Origin: REEB95 sp035632395
Lineage (GTDB): Bacteria > Pseudomonadota > Alphaproteobacteria > ATCC43930 > CGMCC-115725
Reading direction: 5' to 3'
Length of the DNA: 34,334 nucleotides
Assembly: GCA_035632395.1 (NCBI GenBank)
Contig: DASQGX010000067.1
Coordinates: forward strand, 1-34,334
A program made the position numbers and the translations under genes. Each line of letters starts with the position of its first letter. Within the stretch, counting starts at the first letter, position 1. Under the pieces are notes generated by a model. It was not told where the DNA came from. It was given only the letters and a program-made list of their open reading frames with translations, and did no database searches. Positions 15,841 through 23,630 of this stretch are shown here, in pieces.

Positions 15841-17076
15841 TTACTCGAGCGGCACGCCCTTCCGTTCCGGTATCAGGAGTACGGTAGCGACGAATTCGAT
15901 CAGGTATATGACCGCCAAGAGCGCAATCGCGATCGGGAACGAATACTGCGCTGCCAGAATCGGCACGACGAATGGTCCGAAACCGCCGACGCCACGGCCG
16001 AGATTGAACAGGACATTCTGCGCGGTGGCGCGCGCCGCCGTCGGATAAAGCTCCGACATCAGCGCGCCGAGACCGCCGAGCATGCCGTTGATGAAGAAGC
16101 CCATCACGGCGCCGCCGACCAACAGCCCATAAGGCGACGTCAGCTGCGAGAACACCACGACCATGACCGCGGCGCCGATCTGCCAGAACATGAACACCGG
16201 CCGCCGGCCGATCTTGTCCGCCGCCACGCCGAAAAGCCAGATGCCCAGCGCCATGCCGAGGATGGTAACCGCCGTCCATATCGCCGACTGCATCAACGGA
16301 AAATGGAACTGGCTGTTGAGGTACGACGGCAACCAGATCATCACGCCGTAGTAGCCGAAGTTCTGCACCGAGCAGAGAATGAACATGCCGACAGTGACCT
16401 TCACGGTCGCCGCATCCTTAAACAGCAACCCAATGGGGAACCCCTGCCGAATGTGGCGCTGCACGAAGATCTCGGGCTCGCCGATGGTCCGGCGGACGAT
16501 GAAGGCGACGAGAGCCGGGAGGACGCCGACCAAGAACATGCCGCGCCACCCGATATGCGGAAGCAAGAACGGCGTCACGAACGCCGCGACGAGCACGCCG
16601 GACTGCCAGCCGAGACCGACATAGGACGAAACGCGGCCGCGCATCGAGGCCGGCCACGCCTCAGCGGCCAATGCCATGCCGATGCCGAATTCGCCGCCAA
16701 GCCCGAGCCCGGCAATTGTGCGATAGGTGAGCAGATCGTAATAGCCGCGTGAAAATGCACAGAGACCGGTGAAAACCGCGAACAGCAGGATCGTCCAGCT
16801 CAACACGCGCACGCGGCCGAAGAAATCGCTCATGATGCCGAAGACGATGCCGCCGGTGACCGCCCCGAGTAACGTGAATGTGAAGAGCGATCCCGCCTGC
16901 GGACCCGACAAACCTAGCTCGTTGCGGATGGCGCCGAGCATGAAACCGAGGATGAGCAGATCGAACCCGTCCATCGCGTAGCCGATGGCCGAGCCGAAAA
17001 GCGCCTTCTTTGCATAGGCGCTCGGCACGTCAGATGCGGCGCTTACTGAAGCGGCGCGCGGCGATGACATCGACAT
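15841..17076 (-). CDS. MFS permease, aromatic acid/H+ symporter-like
   Basis: This is a 411-residue major facilitator protein with about twelve membrane segments. It shows GYAMDGFDLLILGF in helix 1 (the D-G-x-D pattern typical of aromatic-acid:H+ symporters) and the loop 2-3 motif GIMSDFFGRVRVL. RTIAGLGLGGEFGIGM is in helix 4 and GVAADKIGRRPV in loop 8-9. Such carriers import small carboxylates. As first gene of the operon with PyrK, PyrD, an M20 amidohydrolase and PyrE, orotate or dihydroorotate import is a reasonable guess. GTGAGG eight bases upstream of the ATG is a good ribosome site; a second in-frame ATG follows six bases later. Confidence 0.87.
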   Translation of the reverse strand: MSMSSPRAASVSAASDVPSAYAKKALFGSAIGYAMDGFDLLILGFMLGAIRNELGLSGPQAGSLFTFTLLGAVTGGIVFGIMSDFFGRVRVLSWTILLFAVFTGLCAFSRGYYDLLTYRTIAGLGLGGEFGIGMALAAEAWPASMRGRVSSYVGLGWQSGVLVAAFVTPFLLPHIGWRGMFLVGVLPALVAFIVRRTIGEPEIFVQRHIRQGFPIGLLFKDAATVKVTVGMFILCSVQNFGYYGVMIWLPSYLNSQFHFPLMQSAIWTAVTILGMALGIWLFGVAADKIGRRPVFMFWQIGAAVMVVVFSQLTSPYGLLVGGAVMGFFINGMLGGLGALMSELYPTAARATAQNVLFNLGRGVGGFGPFVVPILAAQYSFPIAIALLAVIYLIEFVATVLLIPERKGVPLE

Positions 17077-17113
17077 AGCGGAGCCTCACCTATGATTGTC
17101 GGGCAAAACGGTT

Positions 17114-17141
17114 ATTATCGCCTGTCCTAATTTTGAGACAG
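17114..17141 (-). promoter_or_regulatory. Promoter and 20-bp operator-like dyad before the permease operon
   Basis: On the minus strand GATAAT (17119-17114) is a good -10 box about 38 bases before the permease ATG, with CTGTCT 16 bases further up as a poor -35. The palindrome CTGTC-N2-AA-N2-TT-N2-GACAG at 17122-17141 fills the -35/spacer region. A protein bound there would compete with RNA polymerase, or activate by contact given the weak -35. The operon's own XRE regulator is the obvious candidate. Confidence 0.45.
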
Positions 17142-17154
17142 TAGCGACGCGAAG

Positions 17155-17652
17155 TCAATCGCCTGCGGCGGGCTGGCATTCGGCGCGGAGCGCGGGCGCT
17201 AGGGCCTGGATCAACGCGGCGATCGGCAAGCGGAGCCGTGGATGATACCAGTTGGGTGCGATCTCGGCTAACGGCAACAGGACGAAGGCCCGCTCGTGCA
17301 TCCGCGGATGCGGCAGGATCGGCGGCGCGTCGCGGATTAAATCGTCATAAGCAATCAAATCGAGGTCGAGCGGGCGCGCTGCATTGCGTTCGCCGCGCTG
17401 CCTGCCGAACCGCGTCTCAATCGCAGCGAGCGCCGCAAGCAACGTTGTCGGATCCAAATCGCTTTTGATCGCCACGACGGCGTTGAGGTAGTCCGGCTGA
17501 TCCGATTTCGGCACGGGCGAACTTTGGTAAAAGCGCGACCGCGCCACAATCTCGCCGCCTTCCTGTGCGAGGGAACGCAACACCGCTTCGAGGGTCGCAC
17601 GTGGTGGCCCGACGTTGCTCGGCAAGTTGGCGCCCAAGGCGATGAAAATCAT
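17155..17652 (-). CDS. folK: 2-amino-4-hydroxy-6-hydroxymethyldihydropteridine pyrophosphokinase
   Basis: FolK (HPPK) transfers pyrophosphate from ATP to hydroxymethyl-dihydropterin in folate synthesis. I use ATG 17652-17650 (MIFIALGANLPSN), giving 165 residues; a GTG nine codons upstream is in frame but adds residues outside the fold. Motifs include SDQPDYLNAVVAI, RFGRQRGERNAARPLDLDLI with the ATP and magnesium ligands, and PHPRMHERAFVLLPLAEIAP. The gene is divergent from the NYN-domain gene, and 98 bases lie between their starts. Its stop lies just before the promoter region of the permease operon. Confidence 0.94.
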   Translation of the reverse strand: MIFIALGANLPSNVGPPRATLEAVLRSLAQEGGEIVARSRFYQSSPVPKSDQPDYLNAVVAIKSDLDPTTLLAALAAIETRFGRQRGERNAARPLDLDLIAYDDLIRDAPPILPHPRMHERAFVLLPLAEIAPNWYHPRLRLPIAALIQALAPALRAECQPAAGD

Positions 17653-17750
17653 GCGCAGCGTCGCCTTGGCAACCGCCACTGCTTGACGCCCGCGCCGCCG
17701 GAGCGGTCAAATGCGCGGCATAGAATTGGTGTCATTGCGTGGAGTTGCAC

Positions 17751-18338
17751 ATGACGTTTTACCCCGAGGAAAGAATTGCACTGTTCATCGATGGAGCCAA
17801 TCTTCATGCTGCCGCCCGGGCCCTGGGTTTTGACATCGACTACAAGCGGTTGTTGCAGTTGTTCGGCGAGAAAGGCCGCCTTATCCGCGCCTTCTATTAC
17901 ACAGCGTTGATCGAGGATCAGGAATATTCGCCACTCCGCCCCTTGGTGGATTGGCTCGATTACAACGGCTACACGATGGTGACCAAGCCGACCAAGGAAT
18001 ACACCGACGCCATGGGCCGCCGAAAGGTCAAAGGCAATATGGATATCGAACTCGCCATCGATGTAATGGAGATGGCGCAATATCTCGACCACATCGTATT
18101 GTTTTCGGGCGACGGCGACTTTCGCCGTCTTGTCGACGCCGTGCAGAGAAAAGGCGTTCGTGTCACCGTGGTGTCGACGATACGCTCGGCGCCACCAATG
18201 GTTGCCGACGAGCTGCGGCGTCAAGCCGACATGTTCATCGAGCTACAAGAGCTGGCGCCGCAAATCATGCGTCATCGCGACGACGCACCACAACGGCAGA
18301 GCCAGGCATTCAATCAGATGAGCGACAGCGAGGCGTGA
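17751..18338 (+). CDS. NYN-domain (LabA/DUF88) PIN-like putative nuclease
   Basis: NYN proteins have a PIN-like fold and are thought to be metal-dependent RNases or RNA-binding proteins. I choose ATG 17751 (MTFYPEERIALFIDGANLHA), with GGAG eight bases before it; a GTG twelve bases upstream is the alternative. The product has 195 residues. The acidic cluster expected for the family is visible in LFIDGANLHAAA, VKGNMDIELAIDVM and LFSGDGDFRRLVDAVQ, and GVRVTVVSTI ends the Rossmann-like core. The C-terminal 30 residues are polar and probably flexible. Its stop overlaps the start of a uracil-DNA glycosylase gene, suggesting joint expression; the biological role is unknown. Confidence 0.88.
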   Translation: MTFYPEERIALFIDGANLHAAARALGFDIDYKRLLQLFGEKGRLIRAFYYTALIEDQEYSPLRPLVDWLDYNGYTMVTKPTKEYTDAMGRRKVKGNMDIELAIDVMEMAQYLDHIVLFSGDGDFRRLVDAVQRKGVRVTVVSTIRSAPPMVADELRRQADMFIELQELAPQIMRHRDDAPQRQSQAFNQMSDSEA

Positions 18339-18988
18339 GCGCGCCGTCGGCCCCGGGCACTCCCGGGCAGGATTGTGCGCTCTGTCCGCGCCTCGCGGCA
18401 TTCCGCACCACGCAGCGCGCTGCCCAGCCATCGTGGCACAACGCGCCGGTACCGTCGTTTGGCGAGCTCGACGCGCGGCTATTGATCGTCGGCTTGGCGC
18501 CGGGTCTCAAAGGTGCCAATCGTACCGGCCGGCCCTTCACCGGGGATTATGCGGGCATTTTGCTTTATGGGACGCTCACGAAGTTCGGCTTCGCACGCGG
18601 CGAATATCGCGAACGCGCCGACGACGGATTGCATCTCGTTGGATGCCGAATCACCAATGCAGTCCGCTGTGTGCCACCTGCCAACAAGCCTGAAACCGAC
18701 GAAATCCGCAATTGTGGCGCCTTTCTCGCGGCGGAGATCGCCGCGATGCCACGGCTGGCGATCGTCCTCGCACTCGGACAAATCGCGCACCAAGCCGTTC
18801 TTGCAGCACGCGGGCAGAAACGGGCGCATTATCGGTTCGCTCACGGCGCGATTCACGCCTTGCCCTCGGGCCTGATTCTCGCCGACAGTTATCACTGCTC
18901 GCGCTACAACACCAATACGGGCCAACTTACCCCGGCAATGTTCGAGGCCGTTTTCGTCGAGTTGAAGCGGCGGCTCGCGCTGTCATAA
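18335..18988 (+). CDS. Uracil-DNA glycosylase, family 5 (UdgB-like), Fe-S type
   Basis: This enzyme removes uracil and probably other deaminated bases from DNA. The start is GTG 18335, overlapping the upstream stop (GTGA), giving 217 residues. Motif 1 is GLAPGLKGANRTGRPFTGD, whose Leu-Ala-Pro-Gly form lacks the catalytic Asp/Asn of family 1 and fits family 5. Motif 3 is DSYHCSRYNTNTG with the catalytic histidine. Iron-sulfur ligands are probably Cys14, Cys17, Cys112 (in TNAVRCVPPANKP) and Cys126. Histidine followed by cysteine in motif 3, instead of the more usual proline, is a small deviation. The open frame runs further upstream inside the NYN gene but has no family sequence there. Confidence 0.9.
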   Translation: MSAPSAPGTPGQDCALCPRLAAFRTTQRAAQPSWHNAPVPSFGELDARLLIVGLAPGLKGANRTGRPFTGDYAGILLYGTLTKFGFARGEYRERADDGLHLVGCRITNAVRCVPPANKPETDEIRNCGAFLAAEIAAMPRLAIVLALGQIAHQAVLAARGQKRAHYRFAHGAIHALPSGLILADSYHCSRYNTNTGQLTPAMFEAVFVELKRRLALS

Positions 18989-18995
18989 TGCTTGC

Positions 18996-19475
18996 ATGCG
19001 CAAAATTCTGGTCAGCACCTGCCTGCTAGGCGAGGCGGTCGTTGGCTATCGCGTACGCTACAACGGCAGCGATACACCGTGCACCGACCCGCGCTTCGGC
19101 CGCTGGCACGCTGAGGGCCGACTCATTCATATTTGCCCGGAAGTAGCCGGCGGGTTGCCGACGCCGCGGCCGCGAGCGCGCATCGACGTCGAGAACAACC
19201 GGGTCGTGACCGTGTTCGGCAATGACGTCACGGCCGAGTACGAACGCGGTGCGCAGGCCGCGCTCGCGCTCGCGAAACAGCACGGTATCACCCTCGCGAT
19301 CCTCAAACAGTCGAGCCCGTCGTGCGGCTCGCGGGTGATCTACGGCGCCAACTTCATCGACCAAGTGCCGGGCCAGGGCCGCACGGCTGCGTTGTTGCGT
19401 GCCAACGACATCAAGGTTTTTGGTGAAGATCAGCTCGACGACTTGGAGCGTGAACTCGCGCAAGACGATCGATAG
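18996..19475 (+). CDS. DUF523 family protein
   Basis: This is a 159-residue member of DUF523, a small widespread family without an established function. It has all the family marks: MRKILVSTCLLGEAV at the start, ICPEVAGGLPTPRPRARID in the middle and AILKQSSPSCGSRVIYG with the conserved Cys pattern. The invariant cysteines suggest metal binding or redox chemistry, which is inference. It begins seven bases after the uracil-DNA glycosylase and ends exactly where the convergent smpB ends, with no spacer. No clear ribosome site is visible. Confidence 0.9.
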   Translation: MRKILVSTCLLGEAVVGYRVRYNGSDTPCTDPRFGRWHAEGRLIHICPEVAGGLPTPRPRARIDVENNRVVTVFGNDVTAEYERGAQAALALAKQHGITLAILKQSSPSCGSRVIYGANFIDQVPGQGRTAALLRANDIKVFGEDQLDDLERELAQDDR

Positions 19476-19940
19476 CTAGCCCCGCTCGCGCAATAGCCGC
19501 GCCCGGGACCGTTGCCAATCGCGCTCTTTTTCGGCCTCGCGTTTGTCGGCCTTGCGCTTGCCCTTGGCGACGCCGAGGGCCAACTTGGCGCGGCCGTGCT
19601 CGTTGAAGTAGATCGAGAGCGGCACTAACGTAATGCCCTCCCGCTTCACAGCGCCCAACAGCTTTGCAATCTCCCGCTTGCGCAACAGCAGTTTGCGCGG
19701 CCGGCGTGGCTCGTGATTGATGCGTGCCGCCGGATAGGCGGGAAAGTGCGCATTGAGCAGATAGATCGCGCCGTCTTTTTCCGCGGCATAGGCTTCGGCG
19801 ATGCTTGCAAGCCCGGCGCGCAACACCTTGACCTCAGTGCCGGTCAGCATCAAGCCGGCCTCGAGCGTCTCCTGGATCGCGTAATCGTGGCGGGCACGCC
19901 GATTTTGCGCGACGTACTTCTCGTCGCCCCGCAAGGCCAT
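19476..19940 (-). CDS. smpB: SsrA-binding protein SmpB
   Basis: SmpB brings tmRNA to stalled ribosomes for trans-translation. The 154-residue protein has the canonical VAQNRRARHDYAIQETLEAG start, LTGTEVKVLRAG, and NAHFPAYPAARINHEPRRPR. The barrel ends in LSIYFNEHGRAKLALGVAKG, and the basic tail KRKADKREAEKERDWQRS fits the decoding-centre helix. It follows dapA by seven bases, the usual dapA-smpB pair in Alphaproteobacteria. It is tail-to-tail with the DUF523 gene, the two stop codons being adjacent. No tmRNA gene is in the window. Confidence 0.97.
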   Translation of the reverse strand: MALRGDEKYVAQNRRARHDYAIQETLEAGLMLTGTEVKVLRAGLASIAEAYAAEKDGAIYLLNAHFPAYPAARINHEPRRPRKLLLRKREIAKLLGAVKREGITLVPLSIYFNEHGRAKLALGVAKGKRKADKREAEKERDWQRSRARLLRERG

Positions 19941-19947
19941 CGATGCG

Positions 19948-20823
19948 TCAGTTCAGCAGCCCGGCGGAGCGCATCGCGTCCTTGACGCGCGCCTGCGCCG
20001 CCGGCGACGCGGGCACCAGCGGCAGCCGTACGTCAGGCAACGACTTGCCGAGCAACGAAGCCGCATACTTCACCGGCGCTGGACTGGTTTCGACGAACAA
20101 CGCATCGTGCAACGCGGCCAAGCGCATGTTGGTCTTCATCGCGCCGGCGGTGTCACCTTTTTCCCAAGCTTCGTGCATTTCCGCGCAAGCGCGCGGCGCG
20201 ACGTTGGCGGTGACTGAGATGCATCCGTCGCCGCCATTGGCGCGATAGGGCAAAGCCGTCGCATCCTCACCCGACAGCATGCAGAACGCGTCGCCGCACG
20301 TCGCGCGTGTCTTCAGCGGCCGCGCCAAATCGTTCGTCGCGTCCTTGACGCCGACAATATTCGGCAGCTTGGCCAGCCGCGCCATGGTGTCGACGTTCAT
20401 GTCGACGACGCAGCGGCCGGGAATGTTGTAGATCAACAGCGGCAGATCCACGGCATCATTGATCGCCTTGTAGTGCTGATAGAGGCCTTCCTGTGTTGGC
20501 TTGTTGTAATACGGGGTCACGACCAGTGCGGCATCGACCCCTGCCCGCTTCGCATGCTGTGTCAGTTCGATTGCTTCAGCAGTCGAATTCGAGCCCGTAC
20601 CGGCGATCACCGGCACGCGGCCCCGCGCGGCCTCGACGCACAGCTCGACCACGCGCTTGTGTTCGGCGTGCGACAGCGTCGGCGATTCGCCGGTTGTGCC
20701 GCATGGAACGACGCCGTGCGTACCTTGCGTGATCTGCCAGTCGACAAAGCCCTGGAACGCTTTCTCATCGACCGCTCCATTGCGGAACGGCGTGATGAGC
20801 GCGACCAGTGAACCCTTGAACAT
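19948..20823 (-). CDS. dapA: 4-hydroxy-tetrahydrodipicolinate synthase
   Basis: DapA condenses pyruvate with aspartate semialdehyde, the first committed step to lysine and meso-diaminopimelate. The start is ATG 20823-20821 (MFKGSLVALITPFRNG), preceded by a near-perfect AGGAGG; the frame is open further upstream without family sequence. The 291-residue barrel shows GVVPCGTTGESPTLSHAEH with the Thr pair, VTPYYNKPTQEGLYQHY with the active-site tyrosine, YNIPGRCVVDM and the Schiff-base lysine in IVGVKDATNDLAR. A GC-rich 10-bp hairpin lies immediately upstream of the ribosome site. It is read into smpB and is divergent from the lytic transglycosylase gene. Confidence 0.95.
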   Translation of the reverse strand: MFKGSLVALITPFRNGAVDEKAFQGFVDWQITQGTHGVVPCGTTGESPTLSHAEHKRVVELCVEAARGRVPVIAGTGSNSTAEAIELTQHAKRAGVDAALVVTPYYNKPTQEGLYQHYKAINDAVDLPLLIYNIPGRCVVDMNVDTMARLAKLPNIVGVKDATNDLARPLKTRATCGDAFCMLSGEDATALPYRANGGDGCISVTANVAPRACAEMHEAWEKGDTAGAMKTNMRLAALHDALFVETSPAPVKYAASLLGKSLPDVRLPLVPASPAAQARVKDAMRSAGLLN

Positions 20824-20835
20824 TCCAGCCTCCTG

Positions 20836-20861
20836 CGATGCGGCCTGTTCGGGCCGCATCG
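20836..20861 (-). promoter_or_regulatory. Perfect 10-bp hairpin/palindrome just before the dapA ribosome site
   Basis: CGATGCGGCC and GGCCGCATCG form perfect 10-bp arms around a 6-base loop. The structure ends one base before the AGGAGG (20834-20829) of dapA. It is not followed by a T-run, so it is not a terminator. It would form a stable leader stem in the mRNA, or be a protein operator in DNA. The ribosome site itself is not paired. Confidence 0.5.
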
Positions 20862-20972
20862 TGGGCCAAAATAGCGCCCGTCCATGCCCGAGGGCAATCG
20901 CGCTTCTCCGCTGGCGCAACCGGACCTGACAGCCGGCGCCGCCGCGGCTAATATCGCCGTGGGGAGCCCCAC

Positions 20973-22940
20973 TTGGAATTGGTTGTGAAGCGACGGTTGG
21001 GCGTCTGTCTGGCCGTTACCATTGCCAGCGCGTCGCTGGGCGTGGGCCTTGCGCACGCGCAAGCTCTCTCTACCAACGACAAGCGCGCCTATCACGCCGC
21101 CTTTGCCGATGCACAAAAGAGCAACTGGAAAGGAGCGGCGCGCGAAGCCGCGATGGCGCGCGATCCGCTGCCGCGCGAGGCGTTGCACTGGTTGGCGATC
21201 ATCCGCGGCGCCAATGGCGCCAGCTTCGGCGAGATCACGCATTTCATCGTTACCCACCCAGATTGGCCAGGACAGTCCGCGCTCGAGCAAGCCGCCGAAG
21301 AAGCGATGAACGGCGTGCCGGACGGTACGCTCATCGATTGGTTTGCCACCCACCCGCCGATCACGGCAGCCGGCAAATTGCGGCAGGCCGACATTTGGAT
21401 ATCGACCGGACATGCCGAAGAAGCGCAAGCACGCATCCGTGATGTCTGGGTCAACGGTGATTTTTCGGCTTTCGACGAGCGCTCGATTTATCAACGCTAC
21501 CACGATTTCCTGCGCGTTGAAGATCACGAGCGGCGGCTCGATCGTCTGCTGTGGAACAGCCAGATCGCCGCGGCGCAGCGCATGCTTCCGCTCGTTCCAG
21601 CGGGCCCGAGCGCCGTAGCCCAGGCGCGTCTGGCGTTGATGACGTTTGCAGGCGATGCCGACAGCTTCGTCGATCGCATCCCGCCGGAATATCGCAATGA
21701 CCCCGGTCTACTGTACGACCGCGTTCGCTGGCGCCGGGTCAAGAACCTGGACGATGGCGCGCTCGACCTTCTGGTGGTGGCCCCGCCGGATCCGGCGCAC
21801 GCGACGCAATGGGCGAACGAACGTCAGATCATGGCCCGGCGCGCGCTGGCCATGGGACGTCCCGATATCGCCTATCGTGTCGCCGAGCAGCACCAAGCGA
21901 CGACCGGCCAAAATTTCGCCGAGCTCGAGTTCCTGTCGGGATGGATCGCGCTGCGCTTTCTGCATCAGCCAGATGTTGCTTACGCCCATTTCGTCAAGCT
22001 CTACGACGCGGGAACCCTGCCGATCACGTTGGCGCGCGGCGCCTATTGGGCCGGCCGTGCCGCCGAAGCCAAGGATTACCACCAGCTTGCAATGGCGTGG
22101 TTTGACACCGCGGCCGCGCGATTCACGACATACTACGGCCAGCTGGCCGCTTCGATGCCTGGCGTCAAAGCCATTCGGTCCGTGCGTGAGCCGCAGCCCT
22201 CGGTGGTCGAAACCAGCGCCTTCAACCGCCTCGAGCTGGTGCGGCTCACGCGCGATCTCGCCGAAGCCGGCGCCGACGAAGTGGTCACGCCGTTCTTCCG
22301 TCATCTGCTCCAGCGTTCCACGACTCCCGCGCAATATATGCTGATGGCGCGGCTCGGGCGGGAAATCGGTCGGCCCGATCTCGAAGTCGAAGCGGCAAAG
22401 CGGGCGAGCTATGCCGGCATCAACCTGATTGCCGAGGGGTATCCCATCCCGCCGTTACCGAAGGGCGGCAACGTCGAGACGCCGCTGCTACTGGCGATGA
22501 CGCGGCAGGAAAGTGCATTCTCGCATGAGGCAGTCAGTCGCGTCGGCGCACGTGGCCTGATGCAGCTGATGCCGCATACCGCCAGCCTGATCGCCAAGGC
22601 GCTGCACCTCCGGTTCTCGCAAAAGCGATTGACGACCGACCAGCGCTACAATGTCACGCTCGGACGCGCCTATCTCGACCAGTTGCTCGCAGATTTCTCG
22701 GGGTCGTACGTGCTCGCGATTGCCGCCTACAACGCCGGGCCGTCGCACGTGAAAGACTGGATGAGCCTGTACGGCGATCCGCGCGCGGATGGCGTGAACG
22801 TCATCGACTGGGTTGAATCGATCCCTTATGCCGAGACACGCAATTACGTGCAGCGCGTGCTCGAAAATTTGCAGATATACCGCATGCGCCTCGGCCAGAC
22901 GGGATTTACATTCACCCTCGCCAGCGATTTGAAACGCTGA
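20973..22940 (+). CDS. Soluble lytic murein transglycosylase (Slt family 1)
   Basis: This periplasmic enzyme cleaves the glycan strands of peptidoglycan to 1,6-anhydromuropeptides. The 655-residue protein begins with a basic, hydrophobic signal peptide ending near AHAQA. It has a long helical superhelix as in Slt70 and a C-terminal SLT domain from about residue 500. The catalytic glutamate is near residue 513 in LLAMTRQESAFSHEA, followed by GARGLMQLMPHTA, AIAAYNAGPSHVKDW and the late YVQRVLENLQIYR. I use TTG 20973 with GGGGAG upstream; GTG 20985 is a close alternative. It is divergent from dapA and begins an operon with a dehalogenase (1-base gap) and a PLP enzyme. Confidence 0.92.
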   Translation: MELVVKRRLGVCLAVTIASASLGVGLAHAQALSTNDKRAYHAAFADAQKSNWKGAAREAAMARDPLPREALHWLAIIRGANGASFGEITHFIVTHPDWPGQSALEQAAEEAMNGVPDGTLIDWFATHPPITAAGKLRQADIWISTGHAEEAQARIRDVWVNGDFSAFDERSIYQRYHDFLRVEDHERRLDRLLWNSQIAAAQRMLPLVPAGPSAVAQARLALMTFAGDADSFVDRIPPEYRNDPGLLYDRVRWRRVKNLDDGALDLLVVAPPDPAHATQWANERQIMARRALAMGRPDIAYRVAEQHQATTGQNFAELEFLSGWIALRFLHQPDVAYAHFVKLYDAGTLPITLARGAYWAGRAAEAKDYHQLAMAWFDTAAARFTTYYGQLAASMPGVKAIRSVREPQPSVVETSAFNRLELVRLTRDLAEAGADEVVTPFFRHLLQRSTTPAQYMLMARLGREIGRPDLEVEAAKRASYAGINLIAEGYPIPPLPKGGNVETPLLLAMTRQESAFSHEAVSRVGARGLMQLMPHTASLIAKALHLRFSQKRLTTDQRYNVTLGRAYLDQLLADFSGSYVLAIAAYNAGPSHVKDWMSLYGDPRADGVNVIDWVESIPYAETRNYVQRVLENLQIYRMRLGQTGFTFTLASDLKR

Positions 22941-22941
22941 T

Positions 22942-23628
22942 ATGGCGCATCCTGAACTGAGCATGATCGAAGCCTGCGTCTTCGACGCCTATGGCACGTT
23001 GTTCGACGTCGGATCGGCAGCTAAGCGCTGCGCGGATGTTCTCGGCGGCAAAGCCGAGACTCTAGCGGCGCAGTGGCGCACGTCGCAGTTGCAATATACA
23101 TGGCTGCGCAGCCTCATGGGCCGGCACGCGGATTTCTGGCAGGTCACCGGCGAATCGCTCGATTTCGCGATGGACACGCTGGGCATCGCGGACAACGGCC
23201 TCAAGGCGCGACTGATGGACCTCTACCTCAAACTGGCGGCTTATCCCGATGCGCAAGTCGCGCTCGCGGCGCTGCGCCGTGGAAACCATCGGGCGGCGAT
23301 CCTGTCCAATGGCACGCCAAAGATGCTGGCTGCCGCGGTCAAATCGGCCGGCCTTACGGCGCTGGTCGATCCCATTCTGTCGGTCGAGGAGGTCGGAATA
23401 TACAAGCCGCATCCGCGCGTCTATCAACTCGCGGCCGATCGGCTTGGCGTCAACCCCGAGCGAATTTGCTTCGTTTCGTCGAACGGCTGGGACGTCGCCG
23501 GCGCCAGTGCGTTCGGCTTCAGAGCTGTCTGGGTGGATCGCACGGACGCGAAACGGGAACGATTGCCGGCCCAGCCGATCGCTCAAATCAAACGTCTCGA
23601 TGAACTGCCGCCGCTCCTCGAGATTTAG
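22942..23628 (+). CDS. HAD-superfamily haloacid dehalogenase, type II (L-2-haloacid dehalogenase-like)
   Basis: Enzymes of this type hydrolyse L-2-haloacids to D-2-hydroxyacids through an aspartyl ester. The 228-residue protein carries the full active-site set of L-DEX: the nucleophile Asp15 in VFDAYGTLFDV, the arginine/tyrosine pair in WRTSQLQYTWLRSLMG, ILSNGTP, VGIYKPHPRVYQLA with Lys and Tyr, and SSNGWDVAGASAFGF. This completeness argues for a real dehalogenase fold type, but many family members have other natural substrates. ATG 22942 is one base after the transglycosylase stop; MIEACVF at residue 8 is an alternative start. The next gene begins two bases after the stop. Confidence 0.88.
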   Translation: MAHPELSMIEACVFDAYGTLFDVGSAAKRCADVLGGKAETLAAQWRTSQLQYTWLRSLMGRHADFWQVTGESLDFAMDTLGIADNGLKARLMDLYLKLAAYPDAQVALAALRRGNHRAAILSNGTPKMLAAAVKSAGLTALVDPILSVEEVGIYKPHPRVYQLAADRLGVNPERICFVSSNGWDVAGASAFGFRAVWVDRTDAKRERLPAQPIAQIKRLDELPPLLEI

Positions 23629-23630
23629 CG

